DNA from: Desulforamulus ferrireducens
Lineage (GTDB): Bacteria > Bacillota > Desulfotomaculia > Desulfotomaculales > Desulfotomaculaceae
Reading direction: 5' to 3'
Assembly (NCBI RefSeq): GCF_002005145.1
Contig: NZ_CP019698.1
Span: 2,604,001 to 2,668,000 of the forward strand
DNA: 64,000 nt
Part shown: positions 1 to 8,502 of the stretch, piece after piece
How positions within the stretch are numbered: position 1 is the first letter of the stretch
How the letters are laid out: each line of letters opens with the position of its first letter
Program-made: the position numbers and the translations under genes
The notes under the pieces: generated by a model
Seen by the model: the letters and a program-made list of their open reading frames with translations, nothing else
Database searches by the model: none
What the model was told of the DNA's origin: nothing

Positions 1-754
1 AAGCTCTTAAATTCTCCATGGCCTCATATACCTCTTGGCTCATGCAGATTTCAGCCTTGCCTCGGCTTGAGTTGATTAAGTCCAGCACCATGGTATTGAT
101 TCGTTGGCTATGACTCTGACCCAGAACAGCTAAACAATCCTTCGGTAAATCTGATTGTTTTAGGACACTAGCCCGTAAAGCGTCATCAATATCATGATTA
201 ATATAAGCAATGCGATCAGCTTTTTTGACAACCTGCCCTTCCAGGGTGGTACACCTGTTATCCCCTGTGTGATTGACAATACCATCCCGCACTTCCTGGG
301 TAAGGTTAAGTCCGTTAACGCCCTCTAAATGATCCACCACCCGCAGACTTTGTTCATTATGTTTAAAACCAGGCGGATATACTCGGTCTAATACCTGCTC
401 CCCAGCGTGACCAAAGGGAGTATGACCCAAGTCGTGACCCAGGGCAATGGCCTCGGTTAGGTCTTCATTGAGTCCCAGGGCCTTGGCGCAGGTACGGGCT
501 ATCTGAGCCACCTCCAGGGTGTGGGTAAGTCTGGTACGATAGTGGTCACCTTCGGGTATAATAAATACCTGCGTTTTTAATTTCAGACGGCGGAAGGCCT
601 TGGAATGGATAATTCGATCGCGGTCGCGCTGAAATACGGTGCGTACAGGGCAAGGCTCTTCCGGTCGTTGCCTGCCTTTACTTTCACTGCTGCGGCAGGC
701 ATAGGGTGAGAGTATCCTATGTTCCAATTCCTCCGTTTGCAACCTGATCTCCAT
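1..754 (-). CDS. dgt: dGTP triphosphohydrolase-like HD-domain protein (3' end beyond the window)
   Basis: Partial: about 251 codons are readable from an ATG at 754 (GAGAAAGGG upstream) down to base 1 with no stop, so the C-terminus lies to the left. The product has the metal-dependent HD phosphohydrolase pattern of the dGTPase family: a conserved N-terminal segment with [15 protein letters not shown], then H of RLTHTLEV, then the [14 protein letters not shown] motif carrying the HD dyad. Family members hydrolyse dNTPs to deoxynucleoside and triphosphate in the cytosol. The dNTP preference of this one cannot be read from sequence. The start lies inside the 3' end of the upstream flavoprotein gene (38-nt overlap), which suggests translational coupling. 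Confidence 0.88.
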   Translation of the reverse strand, partial: MEIRLQTEELEHRILSPYACRSSESKGRQRPEEPCPVRTVFQRDRDRIIHSKAFRRLKLKTQVFIIPEGDHYRTRLTHTLEVAQIARTCAKALGLNEDLTEAIALGHDLGHTPFGHAGEQVLDRVYPPGFKHNEQSLRVVDHLEGVNGLNLTQEVRDGIVNHTGDNRCTTLEGQVVKKADRIAYINHDIDDALRASVLKQSDLPKDCLAVLGQSHSQRINTMVLDLINSSRGKAEICMSQEVYEAMENLRA

Positions 755-1367
755 AAATTAATCCCTTTCTCCTTTGTCTTAAGGAAGCCGTGGCCAGGGC
801 CACCATGGCCACCCGACGGCCCAAAATACGACAACGTTCCACCGACTGGGGATCTTCCGCGGCAGGCTTTTGGGCACTGGCCCCTTGGTGTCCCGGATCG
901 TCTAAGTAATTGCCGTCCCCCACCAAAGTCATGCCGTGCACCAGCATCATATCCTGGAGTACTCGGACGGTGCTTTCTTGGCCACCAAAGCGGGAAGCTC
1001 CCACCGACAGCGCCGCACCAACCACATCAACCAAGGCCTTTTCCTTTCTTAGGGCACGGCTTTTATCCCAGAGTAGCTTTAAAGGTGCTGCCACGGTGCC
1101 AAAATAGACCGGACTTCCCATGATAATGCCATCGGCGGTTCTGATAAGTTCAAAAAGCTTTTCCAGCGGGGTATCTTGATAACAAACCCCCGCACAGGGA
1201 TTGGTGCAAGCATCACAAAATAATTTGTCCGCTGTTTCCACTAACTCTGCCACATGAATTAATTTGGTTGTGGCACCCATTTCCTCCGCCGCCTCCAGTG
1301 CTTGATTGAGCATAAAAACCGTATTGCCGGCGGTATTGGGACTGCCATTTAAGCCCAGTATTAACAT
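717..1367 (-). CDS. Flavodoxin-fold NAD(P)H-dependent FMN reductase-like protein
   Basis: A 216-residue protein. Its N-terminus ([15 protein letters not shown]) is the FMN phosphate-binding loop of the NADPH-dependent FMN reductase/iron-sulfur flavoprotein superfamily, and [21 protein letters not shown] is the second flavin-contact segment. A cysteine cluster ([12 protein letters not shown], about residues 51-62) resembles the compact 4Fe-4S motif of iron-sulfur flavoproteins, so electron transfer is likely; the partner is unknown. The ATG at 1367 follows GGGGGGCTTTTTT. The 3' end overlaps the dgt-like gene by 38 nt. The last 40 or so residues are of low complexity and may be poorly conserved. 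Confidence 0.8.
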   Translation of the reverse strand: MLILGLNGSPNTAGNTVFMLNQALEAAEEMGATTKLIHVAELVETADKLFCDACTNPCAGVCYQDTPLEKLFELIRTADGIIMGSPVYFGTVAAPLKLLWDKSRALRKEKALVDVVGAALSVGASRFGGQESTVRVLQDMMLVHGMTLVGDGNYLDDPGHQGASAQKPAAEDPQSVERCRILGRRVAMVALATASLRQRRKGLIYGDQVANGGIGT

Positions 1368-1458
1368 AAAAAAGCCCCCCTATCTGATAGTGAGAGGTGA
1401 AATGTTAGAAGTGAGTGGAAGAATAATATTAAGTGCTATAACACTTTATGCCTCAATT

Positions 1459-2043
1459 TTAGCGATTAGACCGAGTATCCGGAAAAGGAACCCTCCCCAG
1501 TACCTGATAAATCGGTCCGGCAGGGGTAAGGGTACTTTGCATTAGCTCCATGGCGTTAACCTGCCAAGGAGCGCTGCCTTGGTTTTTGAGTAAATTAATT
1601 CTGTCAGGCAAGTCCCCCAGGTTGGCAAATGCTTTAATTCTACCTAAGGTGAGATGGGGGGTATATTGACGTTGCTCCGGGGGAAAGCCGAAGGTAGCTA
1701 ATTTTTGTTCCAAGGATGCCTGAAGTGACACTAACTGACCTTTGTTGCCACCCAGACCTGCCCATACCACCTTTAGTCGCCCTCTGGCTGGGAAGGTACC
1801 AAGGCCTGTTATTCTTAGCTCAAAGGGATTGTAATTTTCCGCCACTTCCTCCATAGCCTGAATAATACCAGGGCATTTTGCTTGCGGGGTTGCCCCTAAA
1901 AATTTCAGAGTAAGATGAAAGTTTTCCCGCTCTACCCATTTTACCTGGTCCCCGCCGACCTGGAGATTTTTTTGTAACTCAGCTAAGCTTGCTTTAATAG
2001 CTGCTGGCAGACTGATAGCGATGAACAATCTAACAGTATCCAT
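1459..2043 (-). CDS. thpR: RNA 2',3'-cyclic phosphodiesterase (LigT/ThpR family)
   Basis: A 194-residue protein of the two-histidine 2H phosphoesterase superfamily. The two HxTL catalytic motifs are visible as HLTLKFLG (about residue 43) and HLTLGR (about residue 130), at the usual separation. The N-terminal RLFIAISLP strand is typical of ThpR/LigT. Family members open 2',3'-cyclic phosphates on RNA ends; the physiological role is unclear in most bacteria. The start ATG at 2043 has GAAAGG about 10 nt upstream. It is read in the same direction as the flavoprotein gene, 91 nt away. Confidence 0.9.
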   Translation of the reverse strand: MDTVRLFIAISLPAAIKASLAELQKNLQVGGDQVKWVERENFHLTLKFLGATPQAKCPGIIQAMEEVAENYNPFELRITGLGTFPARGRLKVVWAGLGGNKGQLVSLQASLEQKLATFGFPPEQRQYTPHLTLGRIKAFANLGDLPDRINLLKNQGSAPWQVNAMELMQSTLTPAGPIYQVLGRVPFPDTRSNR

Positions 2044-2334
2044 ATTATTAATAACCTTTCTTGAATTATTTGTAATTTATTCGACGCAACTGCGTAAATT
2101 CCTTTTTTCAAGTCATTCTTCAGCAATAAAGTCCATTCTATCGCTTTAGCTTTATTTTGTAGCCATTATCTTGATTTTAGTCTTGCCCAGTTACAGCTCA
2201 GCATAAAGGGCGTCATAACTCACACATTAAAGGCTCGCATTTAATATCTTACGTAACCTATTGACACCATAATGTTAATCTATCGTTTCCCCTCGGTTAC
2301 ACTTGTGTTATATTAAAAAAGAGGTGTATTCCAG

Positions 2335-2662
2335 ATGAGCAATTTAGGAAAATATATAATGAACAAAGGGTGACCACAAAAGCTATCCATGCGTAAACTG
2401 GCCGACATTGCTCAAGTCAGCCATACAGAAATATATCTTTTAGAAAGCGGGAAATGAAAAAATCCCTCCCCATGATAATGAATCCATTGCTAATGCCTTG
2501 GGTTTAAATTTTTCTGAAATCACGCAAGCGGCCGGTTATACAAATAATTATCTACCCAATGCAATTACCCAGGTGAGCTTACCTGGAATTGAAGTTCTGG
2601 ATGAAAGGGAATTAGAAGAGGTGAGAGACTTTAGCAAATTTTACACAGCAAAAAGAAACTAA
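2335..2662 (+). pseudogene. Degenerate XRE-family HTH regulator
   Basis: From the ATG at 2335 the reading frame gives MSNLGKYIMNKG, a stop, then KLSMRKLADIAQVSHTEIYL and LESGK, then another stop at the usual RKNPSP position. A shift into the next frame (around 2470) restores an HTH-like continuation (NESIANALGLNFSEI) through to a stop at 2660-2662. Joined together, these pieces match the layout of small XRE/Cro-type regulators: an HTH of about 60 residues plus a short tail. Two nonsense codons and one frameshift make it non-functional unless the assembly is wrong. It sits 10-30 bp upstream of the DUF1538 gene in the same direction, so it may be a lost local regulator. Confidence 0.75.
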
Positions 2663-2690
2663 CAAATAATGCGTGAAAGGAAGTGAGTGT

Positions 2691-4196
2691 TTGAATTTAC
2701 TCTTTGAAAAATTTAAAGAGGTTATCTTCTCCGTCCTGCCCATTACATTTATCGTTGTAATACTACACTTTACCCTTACTCCTCTGGAAACACCGCAGTT
2801 TATCAGATTTCTCCTCGGGGCACTACTGATAATCATTGGACTTTCAATTTTTTTGGTAGGAGTAGACAAAGGGATCACTCCCATTGGCAATTTAATGGGT
2901 TCCTCTCTGACGAAAACTAATAAATTATGGATTGTAGGCGTGGCCGGTTTTTTTCTGGGCTTTTTTATTTCCATTGCCGAACCTGATTTACATATATTAG
3001 CAGGACAAGTGGATTTTGTTACTGGCAGTGTGGTTTCTAAGTTTACCATAGTTGTCATTGTGTCACTCGGTATTGCCGCCCTTCTCGCTCTGGGTCTGAT
3101 CAGAATTGTTTATAATATGCAGTTACATAAAATGCTAACTATACTATATCTAATAGTATTTGCCTTAGCTATCTATACCTCCCCGGAATTTCTTGCCATA
3201 TCATTTGATGCCTCCGGTGCCACCACCGGTGCTTTAACCGTACCCTTCATTTTAGCCCTTGCTTTGGGTGTATCCAAACTAAAAAAGGACAGTCAGGCTT
3301 CAGAAAACGACAGTTTCGGACTAGTTGCCATTACATCAGCTGGTGCTATAATAGCAGTAATGGTGATGAATATTATTACTGGAACTGAAGAAATGTCCGG
3401 CAGTCTTGAATTTAATCTTTCTCACTCTGCCTCTATTCTGGAACCTTTTATTCATGAATTACCAAAAATATCAGGGGAAATAATTTTGGCTTTGTCTCCC
3501 ATTATTATCCTTTTTTTACTTTTTCAGAAGATTTCTTTTAAGCTCTCAAAAAGAACAGTTCTTAAGATCATTAAGGGTCTTATTTACACTTTTGTTGGTT
3601 TAGTATTATTTTTAGTAGGTGTTAATGCCGGCTTTATGGAAGTGGGTGGTGTAGTAGGCTACAGTGTCGCATCACTGGAAAGTAAGTCTTATGTAGTTAT
3701 TATCGGCTTTATTTTGGGCTTAGTAACTATTTTAGCTGAACCTGCGGTACACGTACTTACGAACCAGATTGAAGATGTGACCAGTGGTTCTGTAAAGAGG
3801 AGCGTGGTATTGTTTGCACTATCAATTGGAGTTGGTATCGCCATTGCGCTCTCCATGGTCAGAATAATTATTGCGGAAGTCCAGTTATGGCATTATTTGT
3901 TGCCAGGATACATTATCGCCATTGTTATGACCTATTACGTGCCAAAACTTTTTGTGGGTATTGCTTTTGATTCGGGAGGTGTTGCTTCCGGACCAATGAC
4001 AGCAACCTTTATCTTGGCCTTTGCCCAAGGTGTGGCGGAGGCTATTGAAGGAGCAGATGTTTTAAGAGAGGGCTTTGGCATGATAGCAATGGTTGCCCTA
4101 ACACCATTGATTGCCCTGCAGGTCCTAGGTTTTATTTATAAAATTCAGTCCTCCAAAGGAGGGATCAAAGCGAATGCTAATGCAAAAGAATTATGA
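2691..4196 (+). CDS. DUF1538 integral membrane protein, internally duplicated (putative transporter)
   Basis: About 501 residues from a TTG at 2691, chosen because AAAGGAAGTGAG lies 6-14 nt upstream; an in-frame GTG at 2673 lies upstream of that signal. The protein is almost wholly hydrophobic and consists of two homologous halves (about 1-235 and 255-500). Each half carries an AEPxxHxLxxQ segment followed by VT(s)GS (ISIAEPDLHIL; TILAEPAVHVL) and a second FDxxGxxxGxxTxxFILAxAxGV segment. I count about seven hydrophobic segments per half. The sequence matches the DUF1538 family, whose function is unknown. It overlaps the downstream P-II-like gene by 23 nt, which suggests control by a P-II protein as in AmtB/GlnK. 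The substrate is not predictable. Confidence 0.8.
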   Translation: MNLLFEKFKEVIFSVLPITFIVVILHFTLTPLETPQFIRFLLGALLIIIGLSIFLVGVDKGITPIGNLMGSSLTKTNKLWIVGVAGFFLGFFISIAEPDLHILAGQVDFVTGSVVSKFTIVVIVSLGIAALLALGLIRIVYNMQLHKMLTILYLIVFALAIYTSPEFLAISFDASGATTGALTVPFILALALGVSKLKKDSQASENDSFGLVAITSAGAIIAVMVMNIITGTEEMSGSLEFNLSHSASILEPFIHELPKISGEIILALSPIIILFLLFQKISFKLSKRTVLKIIKGLIYTFVGLVLFLVGVNAGFMEVGGVVGYSVASLESKSYVVIIGFILGLVTILAEPAVHVLTNQIEDVTSGSVKRSVVLFALSIGVGIAIALSMVRIIIAEVQLWHYLLPGYIIAIVMTYYVPKLFVGIAFDSGGVASGPMTATFILAFAQGVAEAIEGADVLREGFGMIAMVALTPLIALQVLGFIYKIQSSKGGIKANANAKEL

Positions 4197-4860
4197 TAAT
4201 AAAGAACTTGAATTAATTTGTATGATCCTAAATTTTGGCCTGGCAAGTAAAGCCATTAAACTGGCTAAGAAGAATGGGGTATTGGGAGCTACAGTCTTTT
4301 TAGGCAGGGGAACCATAAAGAACCGTATTTTAGAATTCTTAGAGATAAATGATTCGCGGAAAGAAATTGTTTTAATGATTGCTGAAAAGGCAACTGCTTA
4401 TAAAGCCTTGGAGGCACTAAATAAAGACCTGGCTTTGCATAAACCAAATCATGGCATAGCTTTTACCTTCTCAGTGGCTAACCTATGGGGTAGTAAAGAA
4501 TACCAAAAACAAGATAGCCAAGTTCAGCAGGATAACAATAAAAGAGGTGGTGAAAACACCATGTATCAGGCTATTTATACCATCGTAGATAGAGGAAATG
4601 CAGAAAATGTTATTTCGGCAGCAAATAAGGCAGGCGCCAGGGGAGGTACCATAATAAATGCCCGGGGTTCAGGCATTCATGAAACCCAAACCCTGTTTGC
4701 CATGCAGATTGAACCGGAGAAAGAAATGGTACTGATTATTTCTAAAAACACCCTAACAGAAGCCATTGTTGCGTCTATTAGAGAAGAGCTTAGCATTGAT
4801 GAACCAGGTAAGGGCATCATCTTTGTCCTTGATGTAAACAAAACTTACGGACTATATTAA
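4174..4860 (+). CDS. Tandem P-II-like signalling protein (two fused P-II domains)
   Basis: A 228-residue protein with two P-II-like ferredoxin-fold domains. Domain 1 is about residues 10-108 (start LELICMILNFGLASKAIKLA, HGIAFTFSV near its end). Domain 2 is about 130-228 (QAIYTIVDRGNAENVISAA, GARGGTIINARG, PGKGIIFVLDVNKTYGL). The GxGxIFV strand near the end corresponds to the P-II B-loop/C-terminal region. The T-loop tyrosine motif of classical GlnB is absent. The ATG at 4174 has AAAGGAGG at 4155-4162. The 22-residue linker contains a ribosome-binding-site-like AGAGGTGG (4543-4550) followed by ATG at 4561, so domain 2 might also be made alone. It probably binds a small effector and acts on the adjacent DUF1538 protein. 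Confidence 0.78.
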   Translation: MLMQKNYDNKELELICMILNFGLASKAIKLAKKNGVLGATVFLGRGTIKNRILEFLEINDSRKEIVLMIAEKATAYKALEALNKDLALHKPNHGIAFTFSVANLWGSKEYQKQDSQVQQDNNKRGGENTMYQAIYTIVDRGNAENVISAANKAGARGGTIINARGSGIHETQTLFAMQIEPEKEMVLIISKNTLTEAIVASIREELSIDEPGKGIIFVLDVNKTYGLY

Positions 4861-4878
4861 TAAATAGCCAGTTCAAAA

Positions 4879-4907
4879 GGTGTCAAGGGGACGGTTCCCT
4901 TGGCACC
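4879..4907. repeat. GTGTCAAGGGGACGG-type palindrome; likely terminator
   Basis: GGTGTCAAGGG, a 7-nt loop (GACGGTT), then CCCTTGGCACC: a near-perfect 11-bp inverted repeat starting 19 bases after the P-II stop codon and followed by TTTCTTG. It could terminate the rightward operon, and it belongs to the repeat family also seen at 7539, 16330 and 16777. A weaker related stretch (GTCAAGGGAACAGGAGCCG) lies at about 4936-4955. Confidence 0.75.
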
Positions 4908-5009
4908 TTTCTTGTTAGTTGGCAGGGGAGTCTGTCAAGGGAACAGGAGCCGTCTGCTTGAGAACCCACTCACAGAACTAGAGACATCCACAAATTATCT
5001 GATAAAACC

Positions 5010-6716
5010 CTATCGAAATCTAAACCAGAATATGACACCTTCCACACGATTTTCAGCTCCATAAGAAAAATTGTGTAATTCCAAAATTGCACGTGAAATT
5101 GCTAAGCCTAACCCTGTCCCTTTTGTATGACTACGTGATACATCTCCCTTTTTGAAGGGTAGCCATATTTCATCAATTTTATCTTGGGGTATACGACTGC
5201 CACTATTGTATATTTCAACTGTATCATCAAAAATTCTTATTTTTATTGAGCCCCCTTCTGGTGTGTTTTCGATAGCATTAACGAGAAAGTTATCGACAAC
5301 CCTTGCTATTAAAGAGTAATCCGCCTTGATTAACGCTTTACCCTCCAAAGAAATCGTAATTGATTTGTCTTCGCCAACCAACTTGTAACGATCAATAATT
5401 TTTTTACACACCTCGTCAAGTGCTACATCTTCAAATTTAATTTGCAGTGAATCTGATTCTAATCTAGTTAGCTCGAGCATCTTGTGAATTATTTTATCCA
5501 TACGGTTCACGTTTGCCTGGATATGATTAGCATAATGCTCCCTTTTATCTGTATGAACATTTTCTTGTAAATTTTGAGCATACCCCGAAATAATACTCAA
5601 AGGAGTTTTTAGATCATGAGCCAGAGCGTTGGTCATTTCCTTGCGCTGGTTTTCAAGTTCTTCCTGCTGTTTATATGTTTTAAAGGTTTGCCTCGCAAGT
5701 ATTAATGCTGCAATACTGAATGTTATTAGACAGGAAAGCCAGACAAAGGCTAAGGTAGGGAAACACCGTTCTCCAATATTTATGTCACAGCCTATTACCG
5801 TCCAAAAGTCGCTCTCTAGACTCTGGTCATCATTCACCCTCACACTATTCTGATAAGGCATTGACAAGTAATAACGATAAGTTAACATCTCCAACCTTTG
5901 AGATGTTAATCCTTCCGAACTAGTGAAATTCTGTACTGTTTTTTTCAGCTTAGACGGATCTGACACAACTTGGCGAAGCTCGTTTCGTTTTTCACTATTG
6001 GGATTACCATTATTATAGGCAATAATACTCCCCCATTCAAAATATGGTAAACCCCTTGTGTTTTTATAACCGGAAAGATAGCTAATGTCATCTGTATGGA
6101 CACCACCACTTGATCTTAGATTTCCTTCTTCATCAAATTTTTGAGCGTACAAAGCATTAACAGTTATTTTTTCCGGAATGATCATACCGTTATCGACCCA
6201 AAAGCCCTGTAAGTTTAATGTATATTCTGAAAGGTCTCCTACCTTTTTAGGTTGTGGATTGGCATATAAATATCCTTCAAGCTCCCCTATTTCTTCTTTA
6301 CCAAACCAATCCATTGGATTTAAATAGCCATATCCTGTATAATGTTTATTTCCTTCTTTATATTTTGTATAGCTACACTGCCAATAGTTATTAGTATTAA
6401 AAAGAAGTTCATAGTCGCCTGTAAATACTGCCCCCTCAAAATTCCTGCTGGTGAAAATGCTGCTCTCCTGTAATAACTCATTTTTCACTTTAGATATATC
6501 CGTTATCTGCTTGTCATTATCAAGGTAATTTTGCAAAATACTCTCGACACTATTATTGATTTGTAAGGCGTATGTCCGGAGCTCCATGCCGGTCACTTGT
6601 CTTTCCTGGAATACTAAAAATACGCTGAAGCCTATCATCAGCACCAAATAAGTAGCTAAAAACACACTAAAAATACGTAGATAAATTATGCCCTTTGTTT
6701 TGTGTTTTTTCATCAT
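5010..6716 (-). CDS. Two-component sensor histidine kinase
   Basis: A 568-residue membrane sensor kinase. TM1 is at about residues 12-33, followed by a large extracytoplasmic region (about 35-315) and TM2 at about 317-338. The HisKA helix has the phospho-acceptor histidine in ALAHDLKTPLS (near residue 366). The ATPase domain shows the N box (NFLVNAIENTPEGG), a G1-like DTVEIYNSGSRIP and the G2 box GTGLGLAIS. The extracytoplasmic part does not resemble a PAS or Cache motif that I can recognise; it is rich in Tyr, Asn and Gly. The ATG overlaps the stop of the response regulator gene by 4 nt. The signal sensed is unknown. Confidence 0.92.
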   Translation of the reverse strand: MMKKHKTKGIIYLRIFSVFLATYLVLMIGFSVFLVFQERQVTGMELRTYALQINNSVESILQNYLDNDKQITDISKVKNELLQESSIFTSRNFEGAVFTGDYELLFNTNNYWQCSYTKYKEGNKHYTGYGYLNPMDWFGKEEIGELEGYLYANPQPKKVGDLSEYTLNLQGFWVDNGMIIPEKITVNALYAQKFDEEGNLRSSGGVHTDDISYLSGYKNTRGLPYFEWGSIIAYNNGNPNSEKRNELRQVVSDPSKLKKTVQNFTSSEGLTSQRLEMLTYRYYLSMPYQNSVRVNDDQSLESDFWTVIGCDINIGERCFPTLAFVWLSCLITFSIAALILARQTFKTYKQQEELENQRKEMTNALAHDLKTPLSIISGYAQNLQENVHTDKREHYANHIQANVNRMDKIIHKMLELTRLESDSLQIKFEDVALDEVCKKIIDRYKLVGEDKSITISLEGKALIKADYSLIARVVDNFLVNAIENTPEGGSIKIRIFDDTVEIYNSGSRIPQDKIDEIWLPFKKGDVSRSHTKGTGLGLAISRAILELHNFSYGAENRVEGVIFWFRFR

Positions 6717-7393
6717 TCCACCTCCAGTTTATAACCCCTTTTAAACACAGTTTTTATTTGAGTGGAAGCGCTACCTAAGGCTTTTCGCAGTTTTTTTACA
6801 TGGTTGTCCACCACTCTGTCATTACCAGCAAAATCATATCCCCAAATCCTAATCAGTAGGCTGTCACGACTTACCACTTTGCCCCGATTTTCCATAAGCA
6901 TTTTTAAAACAGCAAATTCTATAGGAGCCAGTATTACTTCCTCATCATGTACAAAAACCTTATAGCGATATGGGTCTAGTTTGATGCTACCTGCGGTCAT
7001 TACTTCATTTCTTACCATACCTTTGGCACGTTTTAACAAAGCCTTTACTTTTGCATAAAGCTCTGCCAAAGAAAAAGGCTTAATTACATAATCGTCACAC
7101 CCAAGCCCATAACCATGCAATCGGTCTTCTTCATTGTGCCTTGCTGTAATAAATATGATAGGCACATCGCTAGTTTTTCTAAGTTCCTTACAAATGGTAA
7201 ATCCGTCAACCTCCGGTAGCATGACATCCAAAAGTACCAAATCATATTCGTTATCAAGGCATTTTTGGTGACCTTCATTTCCTCTTTCCGCACAACTAAT
7301 AGCAAAAGTTCCACCGCTTTTCTCTATAAAATAATCTGTAATAATCTCTCTCATTTCCGCATCATCTTCGACTAAGAGAAGCCTAAAAACCAC
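6713..7393 (-). CDS. OmpR/PhoB-family response regulator
   Basis: About 226 residues from a GTG at 7393, chosen because GGGGGTGA lies 4-5 nt upstream and because regulators of this class normally begin 2-6 residues before the LLLVEDD strand. In-frame starts at 7402 (GTG) and 7426 (ATG) would add residues. The receiver domain shows the acidic pair (VEDD), the phospho-aspartate in LVLLDVMLPEVDGF and the lysine in VIKPFS. The C-terminal winged-helix domain ends with the typical VVDNHVKKLRKAL recognition region. It acts with the kinase encoded immediately downstream. Targets are unknown; the nearby DUF1538/P-II pair and the surface-protein cluster are candidates by position only. Confidence 0.92.
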   Translation of the reverse strand: MVFRLLLVEDDAEMREIITDYFIEKSGGTFAISCAERGNEGHQKCLDNEYDLVLLDVMLPEVDGFTICKELRKTSDVPIIFITARHNEEDRLHGYGLGCDDYVIKPFSLAELYAKVKALLKRAKGMVRNEVMTAGSIKLDPYRYKVFVHDEEVILAPIEFAVLKMLMENRGKVVSRDSLLIRIWGYDFAGNDRVVDNHVKKLRKALGSASTQIKTVFKRGYKLEVE

Positions 7394-7538
7394 CTTTTTC
7401 ACCCCCGAGTATAGATTAGCATACAAAAATATCTTTTTTATGTCCTAAGGGGAAGCACCAAGGAAAAAGAACATTTTTGACGATTAATTATTTGGATAAC
7501 TTTGTTTATGCATAGGGTGTCAGGGGGCATAGCAAAAG

Positions 7539-7563
7539 GTGTCATAGGAACCCCTTGACACCT
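7539..7563. repeat. GTGTCAAGGGG-type palindrome between convergent-side gene ends
   Basis: GGTGTCATAGG, a short loop, then CCCCTTGACACC. The outer GGTGTCA/TGACACC arms are exact. It begins 2 bases beyond the stop of the DNRLRE-like gene, with a half-copy (GGGTGTCAGGGGG) at 7515-7527. It is placed to act as a terminator for the leftward glycosyltransferase operon and is a member of the same family as 4879, 16330 and 16777. Confidence 0.7.
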
Positions 7564-7564
7564 C

Positions 7565-8434
7565 TTATTGTCTACCTTGCAACCATATTTTTACTAATCC
7601 CTGGCCGGTTTCCTGGGATGGCAGCCTAAACTTGAGTCTCACATAACGGGTGAAAAAGTTACTTACCATCACCTGTGACATGCCAGGGTATAACTCTATT
7701 TCAGGTTCTTCATCAATAAAGTTTTTATTATCCGGACTGCACTGTAGTTTTACTAGAATATTCTTATGACCAATATTCTTTACAATTAAACTATAGGTGG
7801 AGTAATCCCAGATTTCCACTGCCGAAGAATAACTATCCTGCTTCGCAACCGGATGGACTTCCTCTAGATTAAGTTTATTTATTGTATTAGGAATGTCATG
7901 GGAAAGGGTTTTTACCGTAAGTAAGGGCTGCTTACGCTTATCGTGGCAGTTTTTACCATGGAAGAATAACACGCCATTAGAACAATTACTAATGGGAAGC
8001 AGCGCCAAGCCATGATTAATAATACCACCGTATAACCAGCATTTAACAAAGTTGGTTATATTTAATTCTACCTTCTGGCAACCGACCCTAATAGGAACAA
8101 TTTTTTTCATCTTTGGTATTATGGTTGGTCTATTCAAAAAATTGGTCTGGCAATCTCGAAATGGCTCTGCTAACATTTGAATCACCACTGCTTCCGGAGG
8201 AGTGCCCACAAAAGGAGGGCTAAACAAATTAAGTCTTAATGCTGCTGAGGTAACAACCTCCTTGTCCTCAATACCCTTAAGGTCAAAAAAAATATAGGAA
8301 ATAAAATATGTATTGCGAAAAAAACTATCACTAATTTTTCCGACGGGTAGGTATTGGCTACGGCACTGGGGCTTTGCTGCATTATTGTTATAGACAAAGG
8401 TATCTTGTTGGACAGGAAAGTTGTAAATTGACAT
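7565..8434 (-). CDS. DNRLRE-like/DUF6385-like structural protein, last gene of the glycosyltransferase operon
   Basis: A 289-residue protein without a signal peptide or membrane segment. Residues 1-175 resemble the DNRLRE beta-sandwich domain found in surface and spore proteins: an early QQDTFVY, then SYIFFDL, AALRLNLFSP and VELNITNFVKCWLYG, then LLTVKT. Residues 200-289 resemble the small domain I know as DUF6385 (VKLQCSPDNKNFID, then YVRLKF and KIWLQGRQ at the end), which is shared with the C-terminus of the repeat protein at 15345-16313. It is probably a structural component or glycosylation substrate rather than an enzyme. It lies 68 nt after the two-domain glycosyltransferase gene. The domain names are from memory of family patterns, not from a search. 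Confidence 0.65.
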   Translation of the reverse strand: MSIYNFPVQQDTFVYNNNAAKPQCRSQYLPVGKISDSFFRNTYFISYIFFDLKGIEDKEVVTSAALRLNLFSPPFVGTPPEAVVIQMLAEPFRDCQTNFLNRPTIIPKMKKIVPIRVGCQKVELNITNFVKCWLYGGIINHGLALLPISNCSNGVLFFHGKNCHDKRKQPLLTVKTLSHDIPNTINKLNLEEVHPVAKQDSYSSAVEIWDYSTYSLIVKNIGHKNILVKLQCSPDNKNFIDEEPEIELYPGMSQVMVSNFFTRYVRLKFRLPSQETGQGLVKIWLQGRQ

Positions 8435-8502
8435 ACTAGCTACACCTCATGCTTTTTTACAACATATGTTGCAGCATTAAGATTTGTTCAATATTACAGG
8501 GC

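Noticed and set aside
2612-3058. 148-codon leftward frame over the start of the DUF1538 gene
   Set aside because: It is antisense to a strongly conserved membrane protein and has no ribosome-binding site or family resemblance.
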